NCBI RefSeq assembly: GCF_004342445.1
Contig: NZ_SLWW01000012.1
Location: 1 to 64,000, forward strand
Source: Rhodovulum euryhalinum
GTDB lineage: Bacteria; Pseudomonadota; Alphaproteobacteria; Rhodobacterales; Rhodobacteraceae
Reading direction: 5' to 3'
Length of the DNA: 64,000 nt
Part shown: positions 37,209-46,416 of the stretch, one piece after another
Numbering within the stretch: the first letter of the stretch is position 1
Layout of the letters: every line of letters starts with the position of its first letter
Made by a program: the position numbers and the translations under genes
The notes under the pieces: model-generated
Told to the model about the DNA's origin: nothing
The model's input: only the letters and a program-made list of their open reading frames with translations
Database searches by the model: none

Positions 37209-37451
37209 CTACAACCCCTCGGCGGGGGTCGTGCCGGTGGGATTGCCGTTGCCGTCCAGCGTGATCTGGGCGACCTTTTCCTCGGCTTCCTTCAGCTTCT
37301 GCTCGCAATGGCGTTTCAGCCCTGCGGCCTGTTCCGACAGTTCGATCGCCTGTTCCAGCGGCACGTCGCCCTGTTCCAGCGCGGTGACGGCAGCTTCCAG
37401 CGCCTTCATCGCCTCTTCGAAACTCATCTCGGAAACCGGCTTTTCGGTCAT
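37209..37451 (-). CDS. xseB: Exodeoxyribonuclease VII small subunit
   Basis: An 80-residue helical protein. SFEEAMKALEAAVTALEQG and VPLEQAIELSEQAAGLKRHC form the XseB coiled coil. Its ATG overlaps the stop of the HDAC-like gene by four bases. It pairs with XseA, which is not here. Confidence 0.95.
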   Translation of the reverse strand: MTEKPVSEMSFEEAMKALEAAVTALEQGDVPLEQAIELSEQAAGLKRHCEQKLKEAEEKVAQITLDGNGNPTGTTPAEGL

Positions 37452-38383
37452 GCGCCCCGCTCCATCAGCACCTTCACATGGGCCGCGACGGACGCGGCCA
37501 GCGCATCCAGATCATAGCCGCCCTCCAGTGTCGAGACCACCCGCCCGCCGCAATGCGCGTCGGCGATGTCGCACAGCCGCTGGGTGACCCAGGCGAAATC
37601 CTCGACGCCGAGGTCCAGTTGCGCCAGCGGATCGGCCCGGTGCGCATCGAACCCGGCCGACACCAGCAGCAATTCGGGCGCGAAGGCGTCCAGGCGGGGC
37701 AACACTTTCGTCTCTATCTCGGCCCGGAACCGTGTCCCGTCCGCATGCGGCGGCAGCGGTACGTTCAGCACGTTGTCATGTGCGCCGCGTTCCTCGGGTG
37801 CCCCGGTGAATGGCCAGAGCGGCATCTGGTGCGTCGACACGAACAGTGCGCGCGCCTCGTCCCAAAGGATGTCCTGGGTGCCGTTGCCGTGATGCACGTC
37901 GAAATCCACCACCGCGACGCGCGCCAGCCCGTGATGGTCCAGCGCATGTTTCGCCGCGATCGCGATGTTCGAGAACAGGCAGAACCCCATCGACCGGCCT
38001 GCTTCGGCATGGTGGCCCGGCGGGCGCACCGCGGCAAAGGCATTCCGGACCTCGCCCCCCAGCACCATGTCGACCGCCCTGATACACGCGCCCAGCGCCC
38101 GCAGCGCCGCGGCCATCGAGCCAGGCGAAAGAAATGTATCGGGGTCAAGCTGCGCCCAGCCCGTGGCCGGAACCGCCGCCTTCAGCGCCTCCAGATAGGT
38201 GTGGCCGTGGCCGCGCAGCACCGCCGCCTCGTCGGCCAGCGGCGCGCTTTCACGAACCAGGAACGTGAACTCCGGCGCGATCAGCGCCTCGTTCACCGCC
38301 TCGATCCGTGCAACGCTCTCGGGGTGGCCCGGCGGCGTTACGTGGCGCAGGCTGTCGGGATGAGTGATCAGCGCGGTGCTCAT
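37448..38383 (-). CDS. Histone deacetylase-family protein (acetylpolyamine/acetoin-type amidohydrolase)
   Basis: The 311 residues from ATG 38383 show the zinc hydrolase motifs RPPGHHAE and VDFDVHHGNGTQ, with the metal ligands D-x-H, and end in STLEGGYDLDALAASVAAHV. In bacteria such enzymes deacetylate polyamines or other small amides; proteins as targets are not shown. It leads the operon that continues into isoprenoid genes, a common arrangement in this order. Confidence 0.9.
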   Translation of the reverse strand: MSTALITHPDSLRHVTPPGHPESVARIEAVNEALIAPEFTFLVRESAPLADEAAVLRGHGHTYLEALKAAVPATGWAQLDPDTFLSPGSMAAALRALGACIRAVDMVLGGEVRNAFAAVRPPGHHAEAGRSMGFCLFSNIAIAAKHALDHHGLARVAVVDFDVHHGNGTQDILWDEARALFVSTHQMPLWPFTGAPEERGAHDNVLNVPLPPHADGTRFRAEIETKVLPRLDAFAPELLLVSAGFDAHRADPLAQLDLGVEDFAWVTQRLCDIADAHCGGRVVSTLEGGYDLDALAASVAAHVKVLMERGA

Positions 38384-38422
38384 GGGCCAGACGCTAGGGG
38401 GCGCCGCCGCCCCCGGCAAGTC

Positions 38423-39127
38423 TCAATCGGGCGCCAGCCGGTAGCCTTCGCCGCGCACCGTTTGCAGATAGCGTGGCTGGCGCGGATCGGTCTCGATCTT
38501 GCGCCGCAGCCGCGTGATCTGCACATCGACCGCGCGTTCCTGCGCCTGCCCGTCGTCACGGCCCAGTTCCTCGACCAGCCGCGCCCGGCTGACCGGCTCG
38601 CCCGGACAGGCCGAGAAGATGCGCATCAGCTGGGCCTCGGTCTGCGTCAGCCGCACCCGCTCGTCGCCCGACCACAGCTCGCCCCGGCCCACGTCATAGC
38701 GTACCGGGCCCAGGTGCAGCACCTTGGGCAACTCGGGGTTGGTCCGCGCCTGCGGCACCCGCCGCAGGATCGCATTGATCCGCAGCAGCAATTCCTTGGG
38801 CTCGAACGGCTTGGGCAGGTAATCATCCGCCCCCGCCTCCAGCCCCGCGATCCGGTCCGAGGTCTCGCCCCGCGCCGTCAACAGCAGGATCGGCGTCGTG
38901 ATCCCGGCCCGCAGCGCGCGGGTCAGGGAAATCCCGTCCTCGCCGGGCATCATCACATCCAGCACGATCAGGTCGAATTCCAGCCCGGCCAGCAGCTTGC
39001 GGGCATGCGCCGCGTCGCGCGCGGCCGTCACCCAGAACCCCTGCCGCACCAGGAACCGGCGCAGCAACTCGCGGATCCGCGCGTCGTCATCGACGATCAG
39101 CAGGTGAATCCCGGCCTCAGTTGTCAT
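38423..39127 (-). CDS. petR: OmpR-type response regulator PetR
   Basis: The 234-residue product has an N-terminal receiver (LLIVDDDARIRELL, phospho-Asp in LIVLDVMMPGEDG) and a C-terminal winged helix (TQTEAQLMRIF, VDVQITRLRRKIE, VRGEGYRLAPD). It overlaps the upstream MarR gene by four bases. That pair matches PetP-PetR of Rhodobacter capsulatus, described beside petABC; here it is about 21 kb from petABC. No sensor kinase is adjacent. Confidence 0.9.
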   Translation of the reverse strand: MTTEAGIHLLIVDDDARIRELLRRFLVRQGFWVTAARDAAHARKLLAGLEFDLIVLDVMMPGEDGISLTRALRAGITTPILLLTARGETSDRIAGLEAGADDYLPKPFEPKELLLRINAILRRVPQARTNPELPKVLHLGPVRYDVGRGELWSGDERVRLTQTEAQLMRIFSACPGEPVSRARLVEELGRDDGQAQERAVDVQITRLRRKIETDPRQPRYLQTVRGEGYRLAPD

Positions 39128-39639
39128 CTGGCGCTGTCCGTCAGCCGGTTGAAATGGCGCTGCATCTCGGGATCCATCATCGCCTCCAGCACCTGCCGGA
39201 AGCCCGCCACCGCCACAGGCCCCGCCGCGCGATAGGCCGCGCGCATGCGTTCGCGCTGGGCGTCGGACAGCTTCTGTTCCAGTGCGGCGCCCGTCTCGGT
39301 CAGGAACAGGTGCCGCTCGCGCTTGTCGCGGTTGCCCACCCGGCTTTCCACCAGCCCGTCCTCGATCAGGCTGCGCAGCACCCGGTTCAGCGACTGCTTG
39401 GTGACGCCCAGGATGGCCAGCAGGTTGTTCACCGTCGTCCCCGGCGCGCGGTGGATGAAATGGATCGCCCGGTGATGGGCGCGGCCATAGCCCTGTTCCT
39501 CGAGGATGCGGTCGGGATCGGCGGTAAAGCCGCGATAGGCGAAGAACATCGCCTCGATCCCCTTCCTGATCTGGTCGTCGGTCAGGAACAGCAGGTTCTC
39601 CCCGCTCTTCTGCGCGACCGCGGATGCACCCTGCGCCAT
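39124..39639 (-). CDS. petP: MarR-family regulator PetP
   Basis: The 171-residue protein opens with SGENLLFLTDDQIRKGIEAM and FFAYRGFTADPD, the PetP signature. A winged helix follows (TVNNLLAILGVTKQSLNRVL, GNRDKRERHLFLTETG). It is the first gene of petPR. A GTTGA...TCAAC repeat lies 60-80 bases upstream and could be its own operator. Confidence 0.9.
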   Translation of the reverse strand: MAQGASAVAQKSGENLLFLTDDQIRKGIEAMFFAYRGFTADPDRILEEQGYGRAHHRAIHFIHRAPGTTVNNLLAILGVTKQSLNRVLRSLIEDGLVESRVGNRDKRERHLFLTETGAALEQKLSDAQRERMRAAYRAAGPVAVAGFRQVLEAMMDPEMQRHFNRLTDSAR

Positions 39640-39697
39640 GCCGAAACCCCGTCCGTTTCACCACTGACCATTCATTGGGCGATCTTATGTCAGCCTT

Positions 39698-39718
39698 GTT
39701 GACTTTCCAAGACTCAAC
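39698..39718. promoter_or_regulatory. Possible PetP operator in the petP-ilvE gap
   Basis: GTTGA and TCAAC are separated by 11 bases, making an interrupted palindrome of the TTGA/TCAA type bound by many MarR proteins. It lies in the AT-rich part of the divergent gap and could control petP, ilvE or both. Confidence 0.35.
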
Positions 39719-39822
39719 TGTTAGCGATCCGTGAATTTGACGCAAGATTATGTCCGAAGCGGACCTAAATTGCGCAACATTCGAAAATCCAACGCCCCGA
39801 GGGGCAAGCGAAGGGAAAGGCG

Positions 39823-40689
39823 ATGACTGCCTACGACGACCGCGACGGCTTTATCTGGATGGACGGCAAACTGGTGCCCTGGCGCGACGCCAACGTGCAT
39901 CTGCTGACCCATGCGCTGCACTATGCCTCGTCGGTATTCGAGGGCGAGCGCGCCTATGGCGGCACCATTTTCAAGTCGCGCGAACATTCCCAGCGGCTCA
40001 AGACCTCGGCCAACCTGATCGACTTCGAGATCCCCTATACCGTCGACGAGATCGAGGCCGCCAAGGCCGAGGTCATGCAGGCCAACGGCCTGAAAGACGC
40101 CTATGTGCGCGCGCTGGCCTGGCGTGGCGCGGGCGAGGACATGGGGGTGGCGTCCCGCCGCAACCCGGTCCGCACCGCGATCGCCGTCTGGGAATGGGGC
40201 GCCTATTACGGCGATGCCAAGATGAAGGGCGCGAAGCTCGACATCGCGAAATGGCGCCGCCCCGACCCGGCCACCGCGCCCAGCCAAGCCAAGGCCGCCG
40301 GTCTCTACATGATCTGCACCATGTCCAAGCATGCGGCCGAGGCCAAGGGGTGCTCGGACGCGATGATGTTCGACTATCGCGGCTACGTGGCCGAGGCGAC
40401 GGGGGCCAACATCTTCTTCGTCAAGGATGGCGAGGTGCATACCCCGAAACCCGACTGCTTCCTGAACGGCATCACCCGGCAGACCGTGATCGGCATGCTG
40501 CACGACAAGCAGGTCAAGGTGCACGAACGCCACATCCTGCCCGGGGAGCTCGAAGGTTTCCAGCAATGCTGGCTGACCGGCACCGCGGCCGAGGTGACCC
40601 CGGTGGGCCAGATCGGCGACTACTCTTTCGAGGTCGGCGCCCTGGCCCGCGACATGGTGGAAAGCTACGAAAGGCTGGTGCGGACCTGA
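39823..40689 (+). CDS. ilvE: Branched-chain amino acid aminotransferase
   Basis: The 288-residue fold-type IV PLP enzyme makes valine, leucine and isoleucine from 2-oxo acids. Visible signatures are LTHALHYASSVFEGERAYG, the catalytic lysine region SQAKAAGLYM, YVAEATGANIFFVKDG and the phosphate-binding GITRQTVIG. It is divergent from petP and apparently a single gene. Confidence 0.95.
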   Translation: MTAYDDRDGFIWMDGKLVPWRDANVHLLTHALHYASSVFEGERAYGGTIFKSREHSQRLKTSANLIDFEIPYTVDEIEAAKAEVMQANGLKDAYVRALAWRGAGEDMGVASRRNPVRTAIAVWEWGAYYGDAKMKGAKLDIAKWRRPDPATAPSQAKAAGLYMICTMSKHAAEAKGCSDAMMFDYRGYVAEATGANIFFVKDGEVHTPKPDCFLNGITRQTVIGMLHDKQVKVHERHILPGELEGFQQCWLTGTAAEVTPVGQIGDYSFEVGALARDMVESYERLVRT

Positions 40690-40798
40690 TGGATTGCACC
40701 GCGCGGGGCCGGGTGCCGGCCCTGCCCCGATCCGCGGTGGGGTCCTGCGGTTTTCGACCCTGTTCCGGCCCGAAACGGCATTTCCACAGGGGGCGGGC

Positions 40799-41371
40799 CT
40801 ATCCCGGCTCCTGAACCTCCAGCCTGGCCGCGGCATACCAGTCGGCATAGGCGCGGATTTCCTCGTCGGTCAGGTCGGCCGCGATCTCCGACATGATCTC
40901 GTGCGTGCGCTGGCCGGTGCGGAATGCCTTCAACTGCGTCGCGATATAGATATTCGTCTCGTTCGCCAGGTTCGGCGCGTCCTCGGCCACCGCGATCCCG
41001 TTCGCCCCGTGACAGTTCACGCAGAGCGACGGCGCGGCATCCGGGTCGGCCCCTGCGGGCAGGCTGGCCGAGGCGGCATGCGCCGAATACCACGCCGCCA
41101 CGTCCGCGATCTGCTGGTCCGTCAGCCCGCGCGCCACCACCGTCATCATCTCGTGCTCGCGCGCGCCCGAGCGGAACGCCTCCAGCTGCCGGGTGATGTA
41201 GCTGACCGGCTCGCCCGAGATATGCGGGGCGATCGGCACCTGCGCCACGCCCTGAAGCCCGTGGCACACCCGGCAGAGGCCGGCCACCTTGCGGCCGGCC
41301 TCGAGGTCCTGCGCGAAGGCGCCCCCGGCGAGGAAAACCCCGCCGAGAGCCAGGGCGATCAGCCCTTTCAT
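40799..41371 (-). CDS. Diheme cytochrome c (c4-like)
   Basis: The 190-residue protein has a signal peptide (ALALGGVFLAGGAFA) and two cytochrome c domains with CRVCHG and CVNCHG. Methionine ligand regions are TVVARGLTDQQIADV and SEIAADLTDEEIRAY. It overlaps the upstream sugar-dehydrogenase gene by four bases, so it is probably that enzyme's periplasmic electron acceptor. Confidence 0.92.
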   Translation of the reverse strand: MKGLIALALGGVFLAGGAFAQDLEAGRKVAGLCRVCHGLQGVAQVPIAPHISGEPVSYITRQLEAFRSGAREHEMMTVVARGLTDQQIADVAAWYSAHAASASLPAGADPDAAPSLCVNCHGANGIAVAEDAPNLANETNIYIATQLKAFRTGQRTHEIMSEIAADLTDEEIRAYADWYAAARLEVQEPG

Positions 41372-42627
41372 TCCGTCCCCTCGTACCAGATGCGGTAGAC
41401 CGCCCCTGCCAGGTCGTCCGAGACCAGGATCGACCCGTCGCGCAACTGCGCCACGTCCACCGGACGGCCCAGATACTCGCCGTTCTCGTCGATCCAGCCC
41501 TCGGCAAAGGGCTCGGTCGTGGCGTTGCCCTCGTCATCGATGAAGGTCACCATGACCCGCGCACCCACTGGCGTCGTGCGGTTCCACGACCCGTGCTGGG
41601 CCGAGAAGATCGCGCCCCGGTACTTCTCGGGGAACATGCTGCCGGTGTAGAAGGTCATGCCCAGATCGGCGGCATGGGCCACGGTCTCGACCGCGGGCAT
41701 CACCACCTCGACCGGCACCTCCTGGTCCTTGTACTCGTTGGTGCGCACGTCGCCGCCGCCGTACCACGGGTGCCCGAAATGCTGACCCATGGCGGTCTGG
41801 CGGTTGATCTCGCCCGGCGGGATGTCGTCGCCCATCCCGTCCACCTGGTTGTCGGTGAACCAAAGCTCGCCGGTTTCGGGGTGGAAGTCATGCCCGACCG
41901 AGTTGCGGATGCCGTAGGTATAGACCTCGCGGCCCGTGCCATCCAGGTTCACGCGGATCATCCCGCCGATCCCCCATTCCCGGTAACGGTCCAGCTTCTC
42001 GGCGGGCGCCACGTTGAACGGCTGGCCGAGCGAGATGTAGATCTTGTTGTCCGGCCCGATCTTGCAGACCCGCGCGGTGTGGTTGTAGCTCTCCTCCTCC
42101 GGCGGGATCAACTCGCCCTGGGCCACCAGGTTGAAGGCCGCGACATCCGGGCTTTCGTAGAAGAACTCGGCTGCCGGGAACAGCAGCACCCGGTTCTGTT
42201 CCGCGATATAGAGGAACCCGTCCTTCGAGAAGCAGGGGCCGTTCGGGATCGCGAATTTCAGCGAGGGGGCGAAATCCTTGACCTCGTCGGCCACCCGGTC
42301 CTTGTTGCGGTCGGTAACCGCCCAGACCTTGTCCTTGCGGGTGCCCACGAAGGTCACGATGCCCTGCGGCCCCACCGCCATGTGCCGCGCGTCGGGGACC
42401 ACGGCGTAAAGCCCGATCTTGAAGCCATCGGGCAGGGTGATCCGCTCCAGCGTCTTCCTGATGCCCTCGGCGAACGCACCGCCCTGCTCGACAAAGGTGA
42501 ATTCGGTGGTGCCGGTGGTCTGGAAATTCCCCAGCTTTTCCAGGTTGTCCGGCACATCGGCGCCCTGCGCCCAAACGGAACTTGCCAGCACGGCCCAAAC
42601 GGCCGCGCCCGTCATTGCGCGTTTCAT
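41368..42627 (-). CDS. PQQ-type glucose/sorbosone dehydrogenase family protein
   Basis: The start at 42627 follows GGGAGGAAAT. The 419-residue product has a signal peptide (AVWAVLASSVWA) and the six-bladed propeller of soluble aldose dehydrogenases: YNHTARVCKIGPDNKIYISL, YGIRNSVGHDFHP, GELWFTDN and SAQHGSWNR. The family binds PQQ and Ca2+ and oxidises sugars. It is coupled to the diheme cytochrome c gene. PQQ synthesis genes are not in the window and the substrate is unknown. Confidence 0.88.
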   Translation of the reverse strand: MKRAMTGAAVWAVLASSVWAQGADVPDNLEKLGNFQTTGTTEFTFVEQGGAFAEGIRKTLERITLPDGFKIGLYAVVPDARHMAVGPQGIVTFVGTRKDKVWAVTDRNKDRVADEVKDFAPSLKFAIPNGPCFSKDGFLYIAEQNRVLLFPAAEFFYESPDVAAFNLVAQGELIPPEEESYNHTARVCKIGPDNKIYISLGQPFNVAPAEKLDRYREWGIGGMIRVNLDGTGREVYTYGIRNSVGHDFHPETGELWFTDNQVDGMGDDIPPGEINRQTAMGQHFGHPWYGGGDVRTNEYKDQEVPVEVVMPAVETVAHAADLGMTFYTGSMFPEKYRGAIFSAQHGSWNRTTPVGARVMVTFIDDEGNATTEPFAEGWIDENGEYLGRPVDVAQLRDGSILVSDDLAGAVYRIWYEGTE

Positions 42628-42744
42628 ATTTCCTCCCTTCGGGTTTCTCCCGATCTTGTGCCTGCGGCACGATGCCACGGGCAGCTTGACCATAGCACGG
42701 CACCCCGCGACGGCAACCGAGCCAGAAGTCGGAAGCCCGCGGGG

Positions 42745-43668
42745 TTATCCCTGCGGAGTCATGCCCTTGCGCGCGCGGCTGCGTTCCAGCCCCAGTTGCC
42801 GCTCGCGCCAGATGATCAGCACGCCTGCCAGGATCACCAGGCTCGCCCCCCACAGCATCACCGGCGTCGGCACCTCGTCGAACACCACATAACCGACGCC
42901 CAGCGCCAGCAGCATCGAGGCATAGTCGAACGGCGCCACCACCGCCGCCTCGGCATGGCGATAGGCGGAGGTCATGCAGATCTGCGCCAGCCCGCCGAGA
43001 AGCCCCGCACCGACCAGCATTGCCGCCTCGGCCGGGCCGGGGACGACCCAGCCGAACGGGATCGTCAGCAGCGACAGCACCGAGGCATTGACCGAGAACC
43101 AGAACACGATCGACGAGGTGCTTTCGGTCTGCACCAGCTTGCGCACGAAGACCTGGGCCAGCGCCGCGCAGGCCGCCCCCGCCAGCGTGACCACCGCGCC
43201 CAGCGTCTCGCGCGCCTCCATCGCGTCGCTGCCAAAGGCGGTGAGCCGGGGCGACAGCACGATCAGCACGCCCGCCAGCCCCAGCGCCACGGCGGCCAGC
43301 CGGAACATCCGCACCTCTTCGCCGAGGAACATCGCCGCGAAGATCACCACCAGCAGCGGCGCGGCATAGCCGATGGCGGTCACCTCGGGCAGCGGCAGCA
43401 GGCCCAGCCCCGCGAACATCAGCCCCATCGCCGTGCCGCCGACCAGCCCGCGCCAGAGATGGCCCAGGGGGTTTTTCGTGCGCAGGCCGCGGGCCAGCGC
43501 GCCCTGCCAGGCCAGCCAGGCGACGATGACCGGAATCGCGAAGAACGAGCGGAAGAAAACCGCCTCGCCCGGCGGCACATGGTCGGCGGCCGCCTTGATA
43601 AGCGCCGACATCGCGACGAAGAGCGCGACCGAGGCAAGTTTCAGGGCGATGGCGCGGGCGGGGTTCAT
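42745..43668 (-). CDS. DMT superfamily (EamA) transporter
   Basis: A 307-residue protein with ten helices in two repeats (KAAADHVPPGEAVFFRSFF, AIGYAAPLLVVIFAAMFLGE; second repeat CMTSAYRHAEAAVVAPFDY, YVVFDEVPTP). It resembles RhaT/RibN-like exporters of this order; the substrate is unknown. Confidence 0.9.
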   Translation of the reverse strand: MNPARAIALKLASVALFVAMSALIKAAADHVPPGEAVFFRSFFAIPVIVAWLAWQGALARGLRTKNPLGHLWRGLVGGTAMGLMFAGLGLLPLPEVTAIGYAAPLLVVIFAAMFLGEEVRMFRLAAVALGLAGVLIVLSPRLTAFGSDAMEARETLGAVVTLAGAACAALAQVFVRKLVQTESTSSIVFWFSVNASVLSLLTIPFGWVVPGPAEAAMLVGAGLLGGLAQICMTSAYRHAEAAVVAPFDYASMLLALGVGYVVFDEVPTPVMLWGASLVILAGVLIIWRERQLGLERSRARKGMTPQG

Positions 43669-43767
43669 GGGGGCCTCGTGACGGCTGCAAGTCCTGATTA
43701 CGCCCGGCCAGTCCGGGTGGAAAGCGGCCTGTCCGGGTTTCGGCCCGGCTGGCGCCGTACCGATCCG

Positions 43768-43814
43768 CTGGGGGCTTTGCCCCCAGACCCCCAGAGTATT
43801 TTTCCAAGAAGAAG
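43768..43814. repeat. Conserved 3' element, copy B (GC hairpin plus GAGTATTTT...CCAAGAAGAAG)
   Basis: CTGGGGGC-TTT-GCCCCCAG forms a perfect 8-bp hairpin at 43768-43786. GAGTATTTTTCCAAGAAGAAG follows at 43794-43814, ending two bases before the queG stop codon on the minus strand. Copy A is at 32855-32907. Confidence 0.75.
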
Positions 43815-43816
43815 GA

Positions 43817-44857
43817 TCAGGGGCGCGACAGACGGGCGACGGCCCAGCGCGCCGCGTCGGCGACGGTGGGGGCGGGGTCGTCGGTCAGGCCCCGGGCTGC
43901 CCCGGTCAGCGCCGGGTCGCCGGAATTGCCGATCGCGTAGCAGACGTTGCGCACGAAGCGGTCGCGGCCGATCCGCTTGATGGGCGAGCCCGCAAACAGT
44001 GTACGGAAGGCCGCGTCGTCGAGGCGGGCGAGGTCGGCCAGCGGCGGCGCGACCAGTTCGGGGCGGGCAGCGTATTTCGTCTCGCTGGCCGCCACCGCGA
44101 ACTTGTTCCAGGGGCAGGCGGCGAGGCAGTCGTCGCAGCCATAGATGCGGTTGCCGAGAAGCGGGCGCAGCGCCTCGTTCACCGGGCCCTTGTGCTCGAT
44201 CGTCAGGTAGGAAATGCAGCGCCGCGCATCCAGCCGGAAGGGCGCGGGAAAGGCGCGTGTCGGGCAGATGTCGAGGCAGGCGGTACACGACCCGCAATGC
44301 TCGGCCGCCGGCGCATCGGGCGGCAGGTCCAGCGTGGTGAAGATCGACCCCAGGAAGAACCAGTTGCCCAGTCCCTGCCCCAACAGGTTGGTATGCTTGC
44401 CCTGCCAGCCCAGCCCCGCGGCCTGGGCAAGCGGCTTTTCCATCACCGGCGCGGTATCGACGAAGACCTTGATCGCCTCGCCCGGCGCCTGCTCCAGCAG
44501 CCAGCGGCCCAGACGCTTCAGCCGTTTCTTCAGAACGTCGTGATAGTCGCGGTTCTGCGCGTAGACCGAGATCGCGCCCCGGTCGCCCCGCGCCAGCACC
44601 GCCAGCGGGTCGTGATCCTGGGTATAGGGTTCGGCCAGCATGATGACCGACCGCGCCGCGGGCCAGAGTGCGGCGGGGTTGCCGCGCCAGTCCATCCGCT
44701 CGGCCATCCAGCCCATCTGGCCATGCCGGCCCAGTGCCACGAATTCGGCCAGCCGCCCCGCGGCCTCGGGGATCGCGTCGGGCCGGCAGACCCCCATCGC
44801 GGCGAACCCTTCGTCGCGGGCGCGCGCGGCCAGGCGGTCTTTCAGCGCCGCGCTCAA
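43817..44857 (-). CDS. queG: Epoxyqueuosine reductase
   Basis: The enzyme makes queuosine in tRNA from epoxyqueuosine with a cobalamin and two 4Fe-4S clusters. The 346 residues contain [16 protein letters not shown] and [16 protein letters not shown]-terminal HEAT-like tail ([20 protein letters not shown]) is complete. The start overlaps the preceding GST stop by four bases. Confidence 0.95.
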   Translation of the reverse strand: MSAALKDRLAARARDEGFAAMGVCRPDAIPEAAGRLAEFVALGRHGQMGWMAERMDWRGNPAALWPAARSVIMLAEPYTQDHDPLAVLARGDRGAISVYAQNRDYHDVLKKRLKRLGRWLLEQAPGEAIKVFVDTAPVMEKPLAQAAGLGWQGKHTNLLGQGLGNWFFLGSIFTTLDLPPDAPAAEHCGSCTACLDICPTRAFPAPFRLDARRCISYLTIEHKGPVNEALRPLLGNRIYGCDDCLAACPWNKFAVAASETKYAARPELVAPPLADLARLDDAAFRTLFAGSPIKRIGRDRFVRNVCYAIGNSGDPALTGAARGLTDDPAPTVADAARWAVARLSRP

Positions 44858-45519
44858 AAGTCGAGATTGGCGTAGTGGCGCGGCGGCGGAAAGCCCGGCA
44901 CCTGGTCGGCCAGGATGTTGCGGAAGGCCGGGCGCGACTTGATCTTGGCGTACCAGTCCTTGACCGCCGCGTTGCGGTTCCAGTCGACATCCGAGATGTA
45001 GTCGAGGCTGGACAGGTGCGCGGCGCCCGCGAAATCGGCCAGCGTCATCACGTCGCCCGCCAGCCAGCGCCGCTGGTCCAGCAGCCAGCCCATGTAGTCG
45101 AGGTGAAACTTGACCGCCTGGGCACCCGCCTTGACCGCGCGGCTGTCGGGATAGCCCTGGCCCATCATCTTCTTGTTGACCCGTTCATACAGCAGTTTCG
45201 AGGTCACCTCGGCGTGGAACTTGTCGTCGAACCAGCAGACCAGGCGGCGGATCTCGCAGCGTTCGGCCGGGCTGCCGGGTAACAGCTTCGGTTCGGGCCA
45301 GGTCTCATCCAGATATTCGCAGATCGCCTGGCTTTCGGCCATCGTGCGCCCGTCCATGCGCAGCACCGGAACCTTGCCCGCCGGGTTGCGCCGCATGAAA
45401 TCCGCGTCGCGTTCCCAATAGCGTTCCTCGACCAGTTCCACCTCGATCTTCTTCTCCGCCAGCACAAGACGCACCTTGCGGCAGAAGGGGGACAGGGGGA
45501 CGTGATAGAGACGGTTCAT
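44854..45519 (-). CDS. Glutathione S-transferase family protein
   Basis: The 221-residue protein has an N-terminal thioredoxin-like domain ([41 protein letters not shown]) and a helical C-terminal domain. It is the first gene of a two-gene unit with queG. It is about 40% like the GST at 14041 by eye in the N-terminal part only; the substrate is unknown. Confidence 0.9.
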   Translation of the reverse strand: MNRLYHVPLSPFCRKVRLVLAEKKIEVELVEERYWERDADFMRRNPAGKVPVLRMDGRTMAESQAICEYLDETWPEPKLLPGSPAERCEIRRLVCWFDDKFHAEVTSKLLYERVNKKMMGQGYPDSRAVKAGAQAVKFHLDYMGWLLDQRRWLAGDVMTLADFAGAAHLSSLDYISDVDWNRNAAVKDWYAKIKSRPAFRNILADQVPGFPPPRHYANLDF

Positions 45520-45573
45520 GGGCTCGACCGCAAGTTGACCTGACGCCCCTCATGCCGTGTCAGGCCCGGTTTT

Positions 45574-46314
45574 TCAACTCTCGAAACAATCCGACCGGCC
45601 ATCGGCCCTGATCGTCGCCGCCCCGTCGAGGATCTGCGCGGCGCGTTTCTGCAAAGCGGGCGTCAGGCGGGCGGCGTTGCGCCCCTTGGGGTCGGGCAGC
45701 ACCGCGGCCAGCGCGCCCGCCTGGGCGGCCGACAGTTTCGCGGGCGGCACGCCGAAATGGTGCCGCGCGGCCGCGTCGATGCCGAACACACCCTCGTCGA
45801 ACTCGGCCACGTTCAGATAGACCTCGAGGATGCGGCGCTTGGACCAGGTCAGTTCCACCAGCGGCGTGATCATCGCCTCCAGCGCCTTGCGGGGCCAGCT
45901 GCGGCCCTGCCAGAGATAGACGTTCTTGACCGTCTGCTGGCTGATGGTCGAGGCGCCATAGCGCGCGCCCTCGGCCAGCGCGCCGCGGATCGCGCGCATG
46001 TCGAACCCCCAGTGGCGGCAGAAATTCGCGTCCTCGGCGGCCACCGTCGCGCGCAGCATCACCGGGGCGATGTCTCCGGCCGCGACCCAGCGGTGTTCTA
46101 TGCCGCCCAGCCGCCGCGCCTCGGACCACATTGTCCAGGTCAGGGGCGGGTTCACCACCGACGGTCCGGCAATCGCCAGCACCACCGCCAGCACGGCGCC
46201 CCAGGCCAGGCGGCGCCGCGTGATCCGTGGACGTGGCAGCGAGGGCAGCCGCAACCACCCCCTGCCCGCCTTGCGGGCCGCCTTCTTCCGTGCCGGTGTC
46301 TTTCGCCGTGCCAT
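45574..46314 (-). CDS. mtgA: Monofunctional biosynthetic peptidoglycan transglycosylase
   Basis: The start at 46314 gives 246 residues. A very basic N-terminus (ARRKTPARKKAARKAGR) precedes one membrane helix (LAWGAVLAVVLAIAG). The GT51 domain follows, with the catalytic glutamate in ATVAAEDANFCRHWGFD and with TISQQTVKNVYLW. It polymerises lipid II glycan strands; no transpeptidase domain is attached. Confidence 0.93.
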   Translation of the reverse strand: MARRKTPARKKAARKAGRGWLRLPSLPRPRITRRRLAWGAVLAVVLAIAGPSVVNPPLTWTMWSEARRLGGIEHRWVAAGDIAPVMLRATVAAEDANFCRHWGFDMRAIRGALAEGARYGASTISQQTVKNVYLWQGRSWPRKALEAMITPLVELTWSKRRILEVYLNVAEFDEGVFGIDAAARHHFGVPPAKLSAAQAGALAAVLPDPKGRNAARLTPALQKRAAQILDGAATIRADGRSDCFES

Positions 46315-46356
46315 GGCCGCCTGATAGCCGAGCCGCGCCCGCTTGACCACAGCGCC

Positions 46357-46394
46357 CGAAACGCAAGACCCCCGCGGGCTGTGCCGCGGGGGTC
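46357..46394 (-). terminator. Terminator of gltB
   Basis: On the minus strand GACCCCCGCGG and CCGCGGGGGTC pair across a 6-base loop and TTGCGTTTCG follows. It starts 23 bases after the gltB stop. Confidence 0.8.
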
Positions 46395-46416
46395 GAAGTC
46401 CGGGCTGCAACAGACC

